In this document: in pieces, positions 7,604 through 16,099 of the stretch | Position numbering within the stretch: position 1 is the stretch's first letter | Layout: the number at the start of each line of letters is the position of its first letter | NCBI RefSeq assembly: GCF_036881715.1 | Contig: NZ_JBAKBF010000006.1 | Coordinates: forward strand, 186,001 to 250,000 | DNA length: 64,000 bases | Direction: 5' to 3' | Source: Pannonibacter anstelovis | GTDB taxonomy: Bacteria; Pseudomonadota; Alphaproteobacteria; Rhizobiales; Stappiaceae | Position numbers and translations under genes: made by a program | The notes under the pieces: model-generated | Databases searched by the model: none | Told to the model about the DNA's origin: nothing | The model's input: only the letters and a program-made list of their open reading frames with translations

Positions 7604-9619
7604 ATGTCTACGACTGAACAAAACATGAGCCGCCGTGACTTCCTCAAGTCGACTACGGCAGCGGCCGGCCTCGCCGCATTGTCCACGATGATCGTCTTCC
7701 GCGCCAATGCGGCTGCGGGTCCTGGCGAACTGCTGATGAGCCCGGCCGTCCCGAATCCCAAGGGGGCATTCGAGCGCCTCTTCCTGCTCAAGGGCGATCC
7801 TCTGGCCGGTCCAGTCCGCACCATCGTCACGGAAACCGGCAATCCGGTGCCTGCCCCATCGCTCGCTCCGGGCGAGCGCCGTGTGCTTCGCCTGATGCAT
7901 TTCAACGACATGCACAACCACCTGACCGACCAGCACAGCAAGAAGGGCGACACGCACCGCCTGTCCCAGATGGTCAAGATGGTTCGCGAGACGCGCGCCG
8001 CAGCCAGCGACTCGGAAGCTGTGTTCTTTGTATCCGTCGGCGATGATCACACCGGTTCGGTGTTTGACGAACTTGTCGGCTGGTCCCCGGAAGACTTCGT
8101 CACCGATCCGGCATACCGCGCCTATTCTGCCGCCGGGCTCGACATCGCCGTTCTTGGCAATCACGAATTTGACCGTGGCGCAGAGCTGCTGCGCATGGGG
8201 CTGAAGCGCGATGCCACCTTCCCCGTGCTCTCGGCCAATGTGCATGGCTCGGCCTTCCTCGACCGCGATGAGGACTATGTCTGTGCCGCGATTGCCGAGG
8301 CCAAGGGTCTTCGCGTCGGCTTCATCGGCCTGACCACTGCCGTGGACACCCGTGTTGGCCAGCCCTCCGACCCCAGCCTTGCCGTCGCAAGCCCGGTGGC
8401 GGCCATCCGCAACGTGCTGCCCGCTGTCGCCGAGGTTTGTGACGTCGTGGTGATACTGTCTCACTGCGGCTTTGGTTCAGGCTCGCACCGGTCAGGCAAG
8501 GCCGGTGCGGCACGCATGATCGGCGAAGGCGACCTGGACATAGCAGCTGCGGCCGGTCCTTTGACCAGCAAGCCGATTGTACTGCTTGGCGGCCACTCTC
8601 ATACCATGCTCAACAACAGCGGCATCGACACGGACAACGTTGTCGAGGGCGTTCTCATTGCGCAGGCAGAAGCCAACGGCAAGTTCCTGGGCGACATCAG
8701 CATGTCCATCGCGGCCGAGAACGGCCGCAAGGCCTGGTTCTCGTCCGTGAGCCTGCATCCGGTCAAGAACCGTGACGATCGCGTCAAGGCGGATGAGCCC
8801 TCCTATGCCTCCCTGGAGCATGAGGGGGACTATGACGCTGCCTTCGAGGCAGAAACCATCGCGCCGCTGTTGAAGGCTCTCGAATCCAAGCTTGCCGAGG
8901 AGATCGGTCAGGTCAGCGATGATGAGCTCGTCTCGACCGAGCGCACACTCGCAGACCGCTATATCCGTGAAGTGGCCATCGCCAATTTCATGAATGACGC
9001 CCTGGTCCAGCGCTCCTCGACGTTCCCGGGAGGCCAGATCGACATTGCTCTCTTCAATGCCACCGGACTGCAGACCGGAATCAACCAGGGGCCGCTAACG
9101 TTCAAGGCCTGGTATGATGTCATGCCCTATGCGGACAATGTGCATGTAGCCACCATGACCGGTGCGCAGATCCTCGAGATGCTGGACAACAATGCCAAGC
9201 GCTTCGTCCGGCCAGAGGAACTGGCGGCGGGCACACTGGATCTCACCCAGTTTGTGTCCCGCGGTCTTCTGCATTTCTCAAGCGCCCTGCGCTACAGGGT
9301 TGACCTCGGGGCCTCGGCCGCGCAGGCCAAGGCAGTGGACGTCACGATCGCCGGCACACCCATCGGCAGCGTGCTCGACAAGACCTTCAAGGTCGCCTTC
9401 AATACCTATGTGTCACTCGGAGCCTTTGGAGAAGCATGGAACGGCAAGCCGGTCTCTGGCGGTGTTCCCGGCGATATTCCCAGCATGGATCTTCGCAAGC
9501 TGGATTATGATCATACCGGCCTCGTGTACCGCAACGAGATCATTGCTCATATTCGTGACCTGAAGGTCATTTCAGCAGAAACCGGCGCCCGCCTTGACGG
9601 GCGGCTTGTCATCGGCTGA
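7604..9619 (+). CDS. Tat-exported 5'-nucleotidase / metallophosphoesterase
   Basis: 671 residues. A twin-arginine signal (SRRDFLKS, Arg10-Arg11, then hydrophobic AAAGLAALSTMIVF) points to export folded with metals bound. The metallophosphoesterase motifs are in order: FNDMHNH, VGDDH, GNHEFD, SHCG and GGHSH. The C-terminal part carries the 5'-nucleotidase domain (TGLQTGINQGPLTF, VMPYADNV, GAQILEMLDN). The start at 7604 has AGGAGA nine bases upstream; the frame extends 44 codons further up without a signal sequence. The role is periplasmic dephosphorylation of nucleotides or similar esters. The substrate could also be a sugar nucleotide or cyclic nucleotide. A CTGTCAC at 7524-7530 could be half a Pho box but I see no second half. 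Confidence 0.9.
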   Translation: MSTTEQNMSRRDFLKSTTAAAGLAALSTMIVFRANAAAGPGELLMSPAVPNPKGAFERLFLLKGDPLAGPVRTIVTETGNPVPAPSLAPGERRVLRLMHFNDMHNHLTDQHSKKGDTHRLSQMVKMVRETRAAASDSEAVFFVSVGDDHTGSVFDELVGWSPEDFVTDPAYRAYSAAGLDIAVLGNHEFDRGAELLRMGLKRDATFPVLSANVHGSAFLDRDEDYVCAAIAEAKGLRVGFIGLTTAVDTRVGQPSDPSLAVASPVAAIRNVLPAVAEVCDVVVILSHCGFGSGSHRSGKAGAARMIGEGDLDIAAAAGPLTSKPIVLLGGHSHTMLNNSGIDTDNVVEGVLIAQAEANGKFLGDISMSIAAENGRKAWFSSVSLHPVKNRDDRVKADEPSYASLEHEGDYDAAFEAETIAPLLKALESKLAEEIGQVSDDELVSTERTLADRYIREVAIANFMNDALVQRSSTFPGGQIDIALFNATGLQTGINQGPLTFKAWYDVMPYADNVHVATMTGAQILEMLDNNAKRFVRPEELAAGTLDLTQFVSRGLLHFSSALRYRVDLGASAAQAKAVDVTIAGTPIGSVLDKTFKVAFNTYVSLGAFGEAWNGKPVSGGVPGDIPSMDLRKLDYDHTGLVYRNEIIAHIRDLKVISAETGARLDGRLVIG

Positions 9620-9932
9620 CGCATCGCGCCTTGAAGTGCGCAAGCCTTTGCGGCGCAAGACATGCATCCCAACCCGCTGTCCGGGAGCCCCCCGGACAGC
9701 CCCAACTGCGCCTCATCTCTCTCGGGACCTTCTATGATCGCGCGCGTCGCCGGTTCAGGACCGGACAAGGCACGCGCTCGTACAAAACACCGGAAATCCG
9801 GGCTGTGGCGCAAGCCTGCCGCAAGGTTCATCAGCATATATAGCAAGGGCCTGCCGAATCCGGTCCCGCACCCTTTGGTGCGGGCTCGAATCTACGCTGC
9901 CTGTGACCTCTTTACGGAGATCTTTGCCGCTC
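9620..9932. other. Intergenic stretch with two perfect hairpins
   Basis: 313 bp with no convincing gene. CTGTCCGGG/CCCGGACAG (9678-9700) is a 9-bp stem with a 5-nt loop, and CCCGCACC/GGTGCGGG (9865-9884) is an 8-bp stem with a 4-nt loop. Neither is followed by a T-run, so they may be weak terminators or RNA-stability elements of the upstream nucleotidase transcript. Confidence 0.5.
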
Positions 9933-10577
9933 ATGGACCTGGTGTCACCAAGCCCCACGCGTACCGAATACATTCATGATGACCGGACCCAGACGCGCGT
10001 CGCCATGGTCATCATCGGGTTCGGAGCGGCTGCCTGTGTCGTGGGAAGCCTGCTGGCCAACAGCATATGGCCGGCAGTGCTCGCCAGCCTGATCTCCGGC
10101 TCCATCATTTTGCGGCTGCACCTCCAGACGGCCCGCACCCGTGTCATTTTCGATACGCATGGCAACAAGCTGCTCCTGGAGCACCGCACGCCCTCCGGCC
10201 GCCTCCTCGGCAGTGGACGGTATGAGCTTTCCAGCCTGGAAAATGTCGTTGTCGAGAAAGCTGGTCCCTTGCACAATTTCATGTCACGCAAGGTTTGGCA
10301 GCGTCCGGTGATGATCATCGCGGGGCAGCGCGTCCCCCTCACCTACCGCAGCTTCGAAACCGGCAGCGGCACGGAAGAGATCATAACGCAATTGCGCGAC
10401 CGCTTTGGGCTGCCGCGCTCTGCCCGTTCCATGGTGGAGCAGGAGGAGCCAGGCTTCATCGAGGTCAAACAGTCCCGCGCCAGCCGGGAGGCAAAACCGG
10501 ACGAGGACGAAGACAATCTGACCGCCATTGCCAAACGCGCCCGGGCAATCCGCGAGCAGAGCCTTGGGGACGCATAA
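9933..10577 (+). CDS. Hypothetical membrane-anchored protein
   Basis: 214 residues. After a short N-terminal tail, one or two hydrophobic segments (AMVIIGFGAAACVVGSLL and WPAVLASLISGSIIL, together about residues 25-60) anchor a soluble domain of beta strands (TRVIFDTHGNKLLLEHR, SLENVVVEKAG). The C-terminal 45 residues are charged and probably disordered (KPDEDEDNL). Not recognised as any family; a PH-like bacterial membrane domain is a guess from the strand pattern. ATG 9933 chosen; an in-frame GTG at 9903 is an alternative closer to no ribosome site. Two hairpins separate it from the upstream nucleotidase. Confidence 0.7.
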   Translation: MDLVSPSPTRTEYIHDDRTQTRVAMVIIGFGAAACVVGSLLANSIWPAVLASLISGSIILRLHLQTARTRVIFDTHGNKLLLEHRTPSGRLLGSGRYELSSLENVVVEKAGPLHNFMSRKVWQRPVMIIAGQRVPLTYRSFETGSGTEEIITQLRDRFGLPRSARSMVEQEEPGFIEVKQSRASREAKPDEDEDNLTAIAKRARAIREQSLGDA

Positions 10578-11001
10578 CGTCCGGCCTGCAAGCCACTTCT
10601 CTTCGTAGCTGACACATCTGAGCTGAAGCTTTCCTTTTGGGACTGGCGGCGCTTGCCGCTCATGACAGGCCTCAGAACGAATTTACACGGCCGCTGCCCA
10701 GGGCAGCGCGCCGATTGCCGTGTTTGCACAAGGCTCCCTTGCCTCTGCTATCTCGACCTGCATGAGACTGCATTCTGCGCCACCACAAGGTTAGCCAGGT
10801 CAGGAAAAATCCTGATTCCGCTGAGTTCGGCGCGTATTCCCGCTGCTGACTATTTAATACTACTATTAAACTCCGAAGCGCAGGGAAGTGACGGACACAA
10901 GACACAACCGTTTAGGCAGTTTTAAGCATCATCAGTCAAATAGTACCAAGGAGGAAGCTACCGGAATCACAGTGACCACCAGGCAGAGAGAAACTACGAC
11001 G
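10578..11001. other. Intergenic region upstream of the chemoreceptor
   Basis: 424 bp without a gene. It contains TTTAATA-CTAC-TATTAAA (10853-10870), a perfect 7-bp inverted repeat in an AT-rich patch unlike the flanks, and an AAGGAGGA block (10948-10955) that is 16 bp before an in-frame GTG (10972). Promoter and operator of the chemoreceptor probably lie here. Confidence 0.55.
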
Positions 11002-12963
11002 ATGACGCAGATTGACCCGTCCGGCCGCCGCCGCAGTCTCATGACCAGGATCCTTGCGGCAACTGCCGCCTCGATCCTTGGAATTTTCGCCATCTTCGCC
11101 CTCTACAACGACATTGTCATGCGCGAGCAGACGGAAGAGCGCGTGAACAGCAACCTGTCGATGGTGGGCAGTTCCGTCGCCAAGAGCGTGTCGAACTGGC
11201 TGACGGGCAGGACCATGCTGACCGAATTCGCCATGCAGTCGCTGGGGGCAAAGCCAGCTTCCGAAATGGCGCCCGAACAGTTCGACATCCCGCTGCTGAC
11301 TTCCACCTTCCTGATGACCTACTACGGCAACTCGGAAGGCCAGTTCTTCCAGTGGCCGCCCTCACCGCTTCCCGAAGGCTATGATCCGCGCAAGCGCCCC
11401 TGGTACAAGGCAGCTGCATCCTTCGGCAAGCTGACACTGACCGAACCCTATATCGCCGCCTCTTCGGGTGAACTGAACATCACTGCTGCCGCTCCGCGCT
11501 ATCAGGGTGGCCAGCTGGTGGGCGTCGTCGGCTCCGACTTCTCGATCCAGATGCTGGATCAGATGCTGAAGGACGCCAATCTGGGGGATCTCGGCTACCT
11601 ATTCATCACAGACAAGTCGGGCAAGGTGCTGATCCATGCCAATCAGGACCTGATCGGCAAGACGCTCGCCGACATCTATCCGGGCGCGCAGGTTTCAACC
11701 GGTGCCATGCAGGATGTGGAGAGCAATGACGGCGCGCGGCTGCTTGGCTTCCAGCCGATTGCAGGCCTGCCGGGCGTGGACTGGTATGTTGCCATGTCCA
11801 TCGACAAGGCCGTGGCCTTTGCCGAACTGTCCGACTTCCGCCAATCCACGCTGATCGCGACCCTCGCAGCCGTTGCCATCATGCTGGGCATCATCGGCAC
11901 CCTGTTCCGCAACTGGTTGGCCCGTCCGCTGTCCAGCATCACCGGCGCGATGAGCCAGATCGCCGAAGGTGACCTCACAGTGGCCATTCCCGGTCTTGGC
12001 CGCAATGACGAGATCGGCGCGATCGCCGGGGCCGTGCAGGTGTTCAAGGAGCATTCGCTGGAACGCGAGCGCCTGGAAGCGGCCCAGCACGCCGAACAGA
12101 AAGCAAAGGAGCGGCGTGCAGAGGCTGTTGACCGGATGATCAACGCCTTCGCATCCGAGGTGGGATCGGCCCTGCAGACCGTAACATCGGCAACGCAGAA
12201 CGTTGTCTCCACCGCCCGCCAGCTGACCCAGACGTCCGAAACAAGTTCGGACAACGCCAGTCAGGCCGCTGCGGCTTCCGAGCAGGCTGCTGCAAACGTC
12301 CGTTCTGTTGCGGCTGCCTCTGAAGAGCTGAATTCCTCGATCGCCGAGATTGCCCGCCGCGTCGAGCATTCCAACGAGATCGCCAACCGCGCGTCGGATG
12401 CCGCCACCCAAACGAACCAGACCGTCCAGAGCCTGGTGCAGACGACGGAAAAGATCAGCCAGATCGTCAGCCTTATCAATGACATTGCCGCCCAGACCAA
12501 CCTTCTGGCCCTCAATGCCACCATTGAGGCGGCACGTGCTGGTGATGCCGGAAAGGGCTTTGCCGTCGTGGCAACGGAGGTGAAGTCTCTGGCCAACCAG
12601 ACGGCTTCTGCGACGGAAGAAATCGCCACGCAGATTCAGGCGATGCAGGCCGTCTCCAATCAGGCTGCCATGGCCATCGGCAGCATCGCAGATGTCATCG
12701 GTCAGATGACGCATATCTCAACCGACATCTCCGCCGCCGTGACCCAGCAGAGCGGGGCCACCACCGAAATCTCCCGTTCGGTGCATGAAGTGGCAACCGG
12801 CACGCAGAATGTATCGGAAACCCTGAGCCATGTGTCACGCGGGGCCAGCGAAACCGGCGAGAGCGCGCAGGTGCTGCTCGACGTTGCCACCCAGCTGACC
12901 CAGCAGACCGGCAACCTGCGCCAGCGGATCGATGCCTTCTTCGCCGAGATCCGCGCCGCCTGA
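11002..12963 (+). CDS. Methyl-accepting chemotaxis protein with dCache sensor
   Basis: 653-residue membrane chemoreceptor. First membrane helix at about residues 15-37, a periplasmic double-Cache sensor (GNSEGQFFQWPP, RKRPWYKAA, LTEPYIAASSGELNITAAAP, VVGSDFSIQ, YLFITDKSGKVLIH), second membrane helix (STLIATLAAVAIMLGIIGTLF, about 278-298), HAMP, and a long coiled-coil signalling domain with the hairpin tip QTNLLALNATIEAARAG. dCache domains usually bind amino acids or other small metabolites. No CheR-docking pentapeptide at the C-terminus (ends FFAEIRAA), and no che genes nearby. The start is ambiguous between ATG 11002 and GTG 10972, which has a better ribosome site but 16-bp spacing. Confidence 0.93.
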   Translation: MTQIDPSGRRRSLMTRILAATAASILGIFAIFALYNDIVMREQTEERVNSNLSMVGSSVAKSVSNWLTGRTMLTEFAMQSLGAKPASEMAPEQFDIPLLTSTFLMTYYGNSEGQFFQWPPSPLPEGYDPRKRPWYKAAASFGKLTLTEPYIAASSGELNITAAAPRYQGGQLVGVVGSDFSIQMLDQMLKDANLGDLGYLFITDKSGKVLIHANQDLIGKTLADIYPGAQVSTGAMQDVESNDGARLLGFQPIAGLPGVDWYVAMSIDKAVAFAELSDFRQSTLIATLAAVAIMLGIIGTLFRNWLARPLSSITGAMSQIAEGDLTVAIPGLGRNDEIGAIAGAVQVFKEHSLERERLEAAQHAEQKAKERRAEAVDRMINAFASEVGSALQTVTSATQNVVSTARQLTQTSETSSDNASQAAAASEQAAANVRSVAAASEELNSSIAEIARRVEHSNEIANRASDAATQTNQTVQSLVQTTEKISQIVSLINDIAAQTNLLALNATIEAARAGDAGKGFAVVATEVKSLANQTASATEEIATQIQAMQAVSNQAAMAIGSIADVIGQMTHISTDISAAVTQQSGATTEISRSVHEVATGTQNVSETLSHVSRGASETGESAQVLLDVATQLTQQTGNLRQRIDAFFAEIRAA

Positions 12964-12985
12964 GACACGCGGCAGACCCGAACGT

Positions 12986-13019
12986 AAAAGGGCGGCCCAT
13001 CGGCTGCCCTTTTTGTTTT
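12986..13019 (+). terminator. Rho-independent terminator of the chemoreceptor gene
   Basis: AAAAGGGC-G-GCC-CATC-GGC-T-GCCCTTTT forms a long stem with one internal mismatch and a tetraloop, followed by TTTTTGTTTT. It lies 22 bp after the stop codon. Confidence 0.88.
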
Positions 13020-13040
13020 CAGATCCGCCGGGACCCGGCG

Positions 13041-13499
13041 TCAGGCTTCCATTGGCACGCGGGCCATGGCTTCCAGCAGAGCAGCACGGTGCTCTTCCAC
13101 CAGCGCCTCCAGCTTTGCCACCCGTTCAGGCGTGAAATGCCCTTCGGCATCCAGAATGTTGACGGTGCCCATGACCTGCTCCCCGTCTGAAACGGGTATG
13201 TTCATTGCAGAGTAACAGCCGAGCTGGTTGATGAGGGCGTGATCGGAAAAATAGACCGCGAATTCCGGCGTCGTGTTGGCCACAAAGCTCTTCTGCTCGC
13301 CGATCACGAGATCGGTCCAGCCATCCGAGCGCATCGGCTTGGTGCCCGATGTGGGATAGTCAGTGGGGTGAGAGGTATAAGCGCGGCGGCTGAGACCTGC
13401 CTTGCGGTCAAGAACCGTCACCGTGAACAGGCGCGCGCCCACGGCGGTGCGGGCAGCCTCATGCAGGGCAGCAAAGACGGTATCGGGGGATGCGGTCAT
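13041..13499 (-). CDS. GAF-domain protein
   Basis: 152 residues making up a single GAF domain: FAALHEAARTAVGARLFTVTVLD, the central FVANTTPEFAVYFSDHALINQLGCYSAMNIPV, and the closing VMGTVNILDAEGHFTPE. The Cys in LGCYSAMN recalls free-methionine sulfoxide reductase-like single GAF proteins, but the usual second and third Cys are missing, so that activity is unlikely. The start 13499 has a GGAAG site upstream; the frame runs open through an upstream repeat and is not coding there. Function is probably binding of a small ligand; the partner is unknown. Confidence 0.8.
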   Translation of the reverse strand: MTASPDTVFAALHEAARTAVGARLFTVTVLDRKAGLSRRAYTSHPTDYPTSGTKPMRSDGWTDLVIGEQKSFVANTTPEFAVYFSDHALINQLGCYSAMNIPVSDGEQVMGTVNILDAEGHFTPERVAKLEALVEEHRAALLEAMARVPMEA

Positions 13500-13575
13500 G
13501 ATGGACTTCCGGGGCGTTGGGATGAGAAAGGAAATGGCGGGAGGTAGTGGTGTATCTTCCTTGAATCTCAACGGT

Positions 13576-13678
13576 GTCATCCCGGTTTGACGCGCAACGG
13601 CAACACCGGGATCCAGTAGGCCCGGCGCACATGATGCGAATGCCTGGGGTACTGGATCCCCGCCTTCGCGGGGATGAC
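13576..13678. repeat. Nested palindromic repeat element
   Basis: A 103-bp element begins GTCATCCCGG and ends GGGGATGAC; internally GGGATCCAGTA is mirrored by TACTGGATCCCC, and the right end has its own hairpin CCCCGCCTTCGCGGGG. This nested arrangement is typical of the dispersed palindromic elements of alphaproteobacteria. It lies between the GAF gene and the transporter binding-protein gene. Only one copy of this type is in the window. Confidence 0.75.
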
Positions 13679-13744
13679 AGCGGTTGAGCGGCATGCCCGA
13701 AGGGCAGCCTGCCGCCCTCCGGGATATCATTCAGGCAAGCTGCC

Positions 13745-15349
13745 TCAGTTCTTGGTCACGAGACGGTAGTAGACGAAATCCGACGTCGCTCCGTTGACGT
13801 AGCCTTGCACCTTGCCGTTCATGGCGACCTGCTTCACGGCCTGGAACATGATGACGAAGGGCGCTTCCGCCTGCATCGCCTTCTGCAGCTCTGCATACAT
13901 TTCGAGGCGCTTTTCCGGCGACTTTTCGGTCAGCGCGGCCATCGTCTTTTCGTTGATCTCCTTCGGCGGCATCCAGGCATTGCGCCAGGTGGTCGTCGAG
14001 GCGTACTTGTCGTCCGAATTGTCCGCGTTATAGGCGAAGGCCTTGGCGTTGGAATGCGGGTCCATGAAGTCCGGCCCCCAGTAGAGCAGCATGCCCTGAT
14101 GGGTGCGGGCGCGGTACTTGGTGATCACCTGTGCGCCGGTGCCGGGGATGATCTCGAAGTTGATACCCGCCGGAGCGAAGGACGACTGCAGCGCCTGCGC
14201 CATGTCGGTGAAGGGGCTGGAGTTGATCACGTCGAGCTGGATGGTCAGCGGCAGCTTTACCCCGCCATCGGCGAGGATCTTCTTCGCCTTTTCCAGATCA
14301 TACTTGAACGGCGTGTCATTGACCGCGCCGGGGAAGCCTTCCGGCCAGAAGGCCTGATGCACCATCATCTGGCCCTTCAGGAAGGTGCTGGCCATGCCGT
14401 CATAATCGACGAGATAGCGCGAAGCCTCCCACAGGGCCTTGCTGGTCAGAGCCTCGGTCTTCTGGTTGAAGGAAATCCAGTGAACGGCGGCCTGCGGATA
14501 GGTCTCGACCTTGATGTCAGACTTGCCTTCAAGGCCCGACACCTGATCGGGCGTCAGGTTCTTCGCCATATCCACATCGCCGGATTCCAGCAGCAGGCGC
14601 TGGGTGGCCGCTTCCGCCACATGACGTATGACGACCTGCTTCATGGCCGGTGCCCCGCCCCAGTAGTCCGGGTTGCTTTCCAGCGCCAGCATTTCGGAGG
14701 GCTTGTAGGCGCGCAGCTTGAAAGGACCGGTGCCGGCGGAGTTCTTGTTCAGCCAGGCATTGCCAAGATCATCATTTTCCTGATGCGACATGACCGTTTC
14801 CATGTCGACCACGGAGGCGACACGGGCAGCAAGAACGTTAAGCACGAAGAGCGGCGAGAAATCGCCGGCATAGCGGACGGTGACCTTGTTGCCATCCACG
14901 GTCACCATCTCTTCGATGTTGTCCGGGGTCCAGCCAAGATTGGCGAGAATGAAGGCGGGGGCCTTATTGAGGACCAGAACGCGCTTCCACGATCCCAGCA
15001 CATCTTCACCGCGAAGCGGATTGCCGGAATGGAACTTCACACCATCACGCAGGGTGAAGACGATGGTCTTGTTGTCCGCGTCAATCGCCCATTCGCTGGC
15101 AAGGCCCGGCGCCAACGTGGTGGTGTCCACTGCGTCATACTGGACAAGCTGGTTGTAGACATTGACGACATATTCGCCGGAGGAGAACTCGTAGGCGGTC
15201 GCCGGGTCGATGGTGACGATATCATCGATGTTCTGCGCAACGACGAGGGCCGAGCCCGGCGTTGCAGCATGGGCCGGCAGCGTGACCGGCGCAGTCAGGG
15301 CCGTCAGCGACAACAGACCGGCGGCAAACGCGGTTCTGAAAAGCTTCAT
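13745..15349 (-). CDS. Oligopeptide-type ABC transporter substrate-binding protein
   Basis: 534-residue periplasmic solute-binding protein of the SBP_bac_5 family. Residues 1-28 form a Sec signal (LFRTAFAAGLLSLTALTAP...AHA). Family blocks: DIVTIDPATAYEFSSGEYVVNVYNQL (about 38-63), VFTLRDGVKFHSGNPLRGEDV, and YWGGAPAMKQVVIR. ATG 15349 follows AGGAGAAGAC. Located 49 bp after the XRE-cupin regulator on the same strand; the permease and ATPase genes are divergent across the regulator. Ligand may be a peptide, an opine or a glycoside; the sequence does not settle this. Confidence 0.92.
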   Translation of the reverse strand: MKLFRTAFAAGLLSLTALTAPVTLPAHAATPGSALVVAQNIDDIVTIDPATAYEFSSGEYVVNVYNQLVQYDAVDTTTLAPGLASEWAIDADNKTIVFTLRDGVKFHSGNPLRGEDVLGSWKRVLVLNKAPAFILANLGWTPDNIEEMVTVDGNKVTVRYAGDFSPLFVLNVLAARVASVVDMETVMSHQENDDLGNAWLNKNSAGTGPFKLRAYKPSEMLALESNPDYWGGAPAMKQVVIRHVAEAATQRLLLESGDVDMAKNLTPDQVSGLEGKSDIKVETYPQAAVHWISFNQKTEALTSKALWEASRYLVDYDGMASTFLKGQMMVHQAFWPEGFPGAVNDTPFKYDLEKAKKILADGGVKLPLTIQLDVINSSPFTDMAQALQSSFAPAGINFEIIPGTGAQVITKYRARTHQGMLLYWGPDFMDPHSNAKAFAYNADNSDDKYASTTTWRNAWMPPKEINEKTMAALTEKSPEKRLEMYAELQKAMQAEAPFVIMFQAVKQVAMNGKVQGYVNGATSDFVYYRLVTKN

Positions 15350-15398
15350 TGTCTTCTCCTGAAGGAAGGCAGGTTTGTCTTGGCCGCAGCATTCCCCG

Positions 15399-16019
15399 CT
15401 ACGGCTGGTCGGGGGTTCGGCCAATGAGCCGGGGCGTGTTGCCGGTCCACAGGATACGGACCGGCCGGTCTCCGGCATTGGCGAAGGAATGGGGCGTGTC
15501 GCCCATGAAATGCAGGCTGTCCCCGGCGTTGAGCGTGAAGACTGCTTCGCCCAGCGTCTGGCGCAATGTGCCCTCCAGCACGACGATCAGCTCCTCACCC
15601 GTGTGGGAAGTCTGCTCCGAGGAATAGCCAACCGGGATGTGGACGATCACTGACGACAGCGTGCCGCCCGGCAGCACCGTGTTGAGCCGCTCGTAGGACA
15701 AGGCCCCCTCGCCCAGCGAGAACAATTCACGCTCGCCCGAGCGGGTGATGCTGTTGGCGGGCTTTGGCGTCGCCACGAACCAGTCGATCTCAACACCCAG
15801 CGCATCGGCGATGGCAGCCAGCGTGCCTAGCGAGGGCGTGGCCTTGCCGCGCTCCACCTGCGACAGGAAGCCGACGGAAATGCCTGCCTGATCAGCCAGC
15901 TGCTGCAGGGTCAGATCCCCCTTGCGGCGCAGCTCGCGGATGCGGCCGCCAAAATGCGGCGTCGCCGCCACTGTTGCAGCGGCTTGCGTCTCCTCAGCGT
16001 CCTTGAGGGCGTTGCTCAT
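15399..16019 (-). CDS. XRE-family regulator with C-terminal cupin domain
   Basis: 206 residues. The HTH is at about residues 25-80 (IRELRRKGDLTLQQLADQAGISVGFLSQVERGKATPS), with cupin beta-barrel strands at about 115-190 (SHTGEELIVVLEGTLRQTL, LNAGDSLHFMGDTPHSFANAG). XRE-cupin regulators often control amino-acid, polyamine or sugar uptake genes and may bind a small ligand in the cupin. The start follows a GGAG site. The next gene on the strand is the binding protein, and the divergent genes are the permeases. A 34-bp palindrome at 16039-16072 fits as its operator. Confidence 0.9.
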   Translation of the reverse strand: MSNALKDAEETQAAATVAATPHFGGRIRELRRKGDLTLQQLADQAGISVGFLSQVERGKATPSLGTLAAIADALGVEIDWFVATPKPANSITRSGERELFSLGEGALSYERLNTVLPGGTLSSVIVHIPVGYSSEQTSHTGEELIVVLEGTLRQTLGEAVFTLNAGDSLHFMGDTPHSFANAGDRPVRILWTGNTPRLIGRTPDQP

Positions 16020-16038
16020 CCCGGATCTCCAAAATTTC

Positions 16039-16072
16039 TTTGACGCTAGTAAAAAAATTTTGCTACGTCAAA
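16039..16072. promoter_or_regulatory. 34-bp palindrome, probable operator of the XRE-cupin regulator
   Basis: TTTGACGCTAGTAAAA (16039-16054) faces TTTTGCTACGTCAAA (16058-16072). Matching blocks are TTTGACG/CGTCAAA, TAG/CTA and AAAA/TTTT, separated by single unpaired bases. It lies in the 80-bp gap between the regulator start (16019) and the permease start (16100), so one site could control both divergent units. Confidence 0.7.
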
Positions 16073-16099
16073 AGAAGTTTAACTGGCAAGGAAAACGCC

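Noticed and set aside
9631..9979. Short plus-strand frames between nucleotidase and the membrane protein
   Set aside because: They cross two perfect hairpins, lack ribosome sites and are Pro/Arg-rich.
13805..15427. 540-codon plus-strand frame
   Set aside because: Antisense to the transporter binding protein, low-complexity His/Gly/Arg content.
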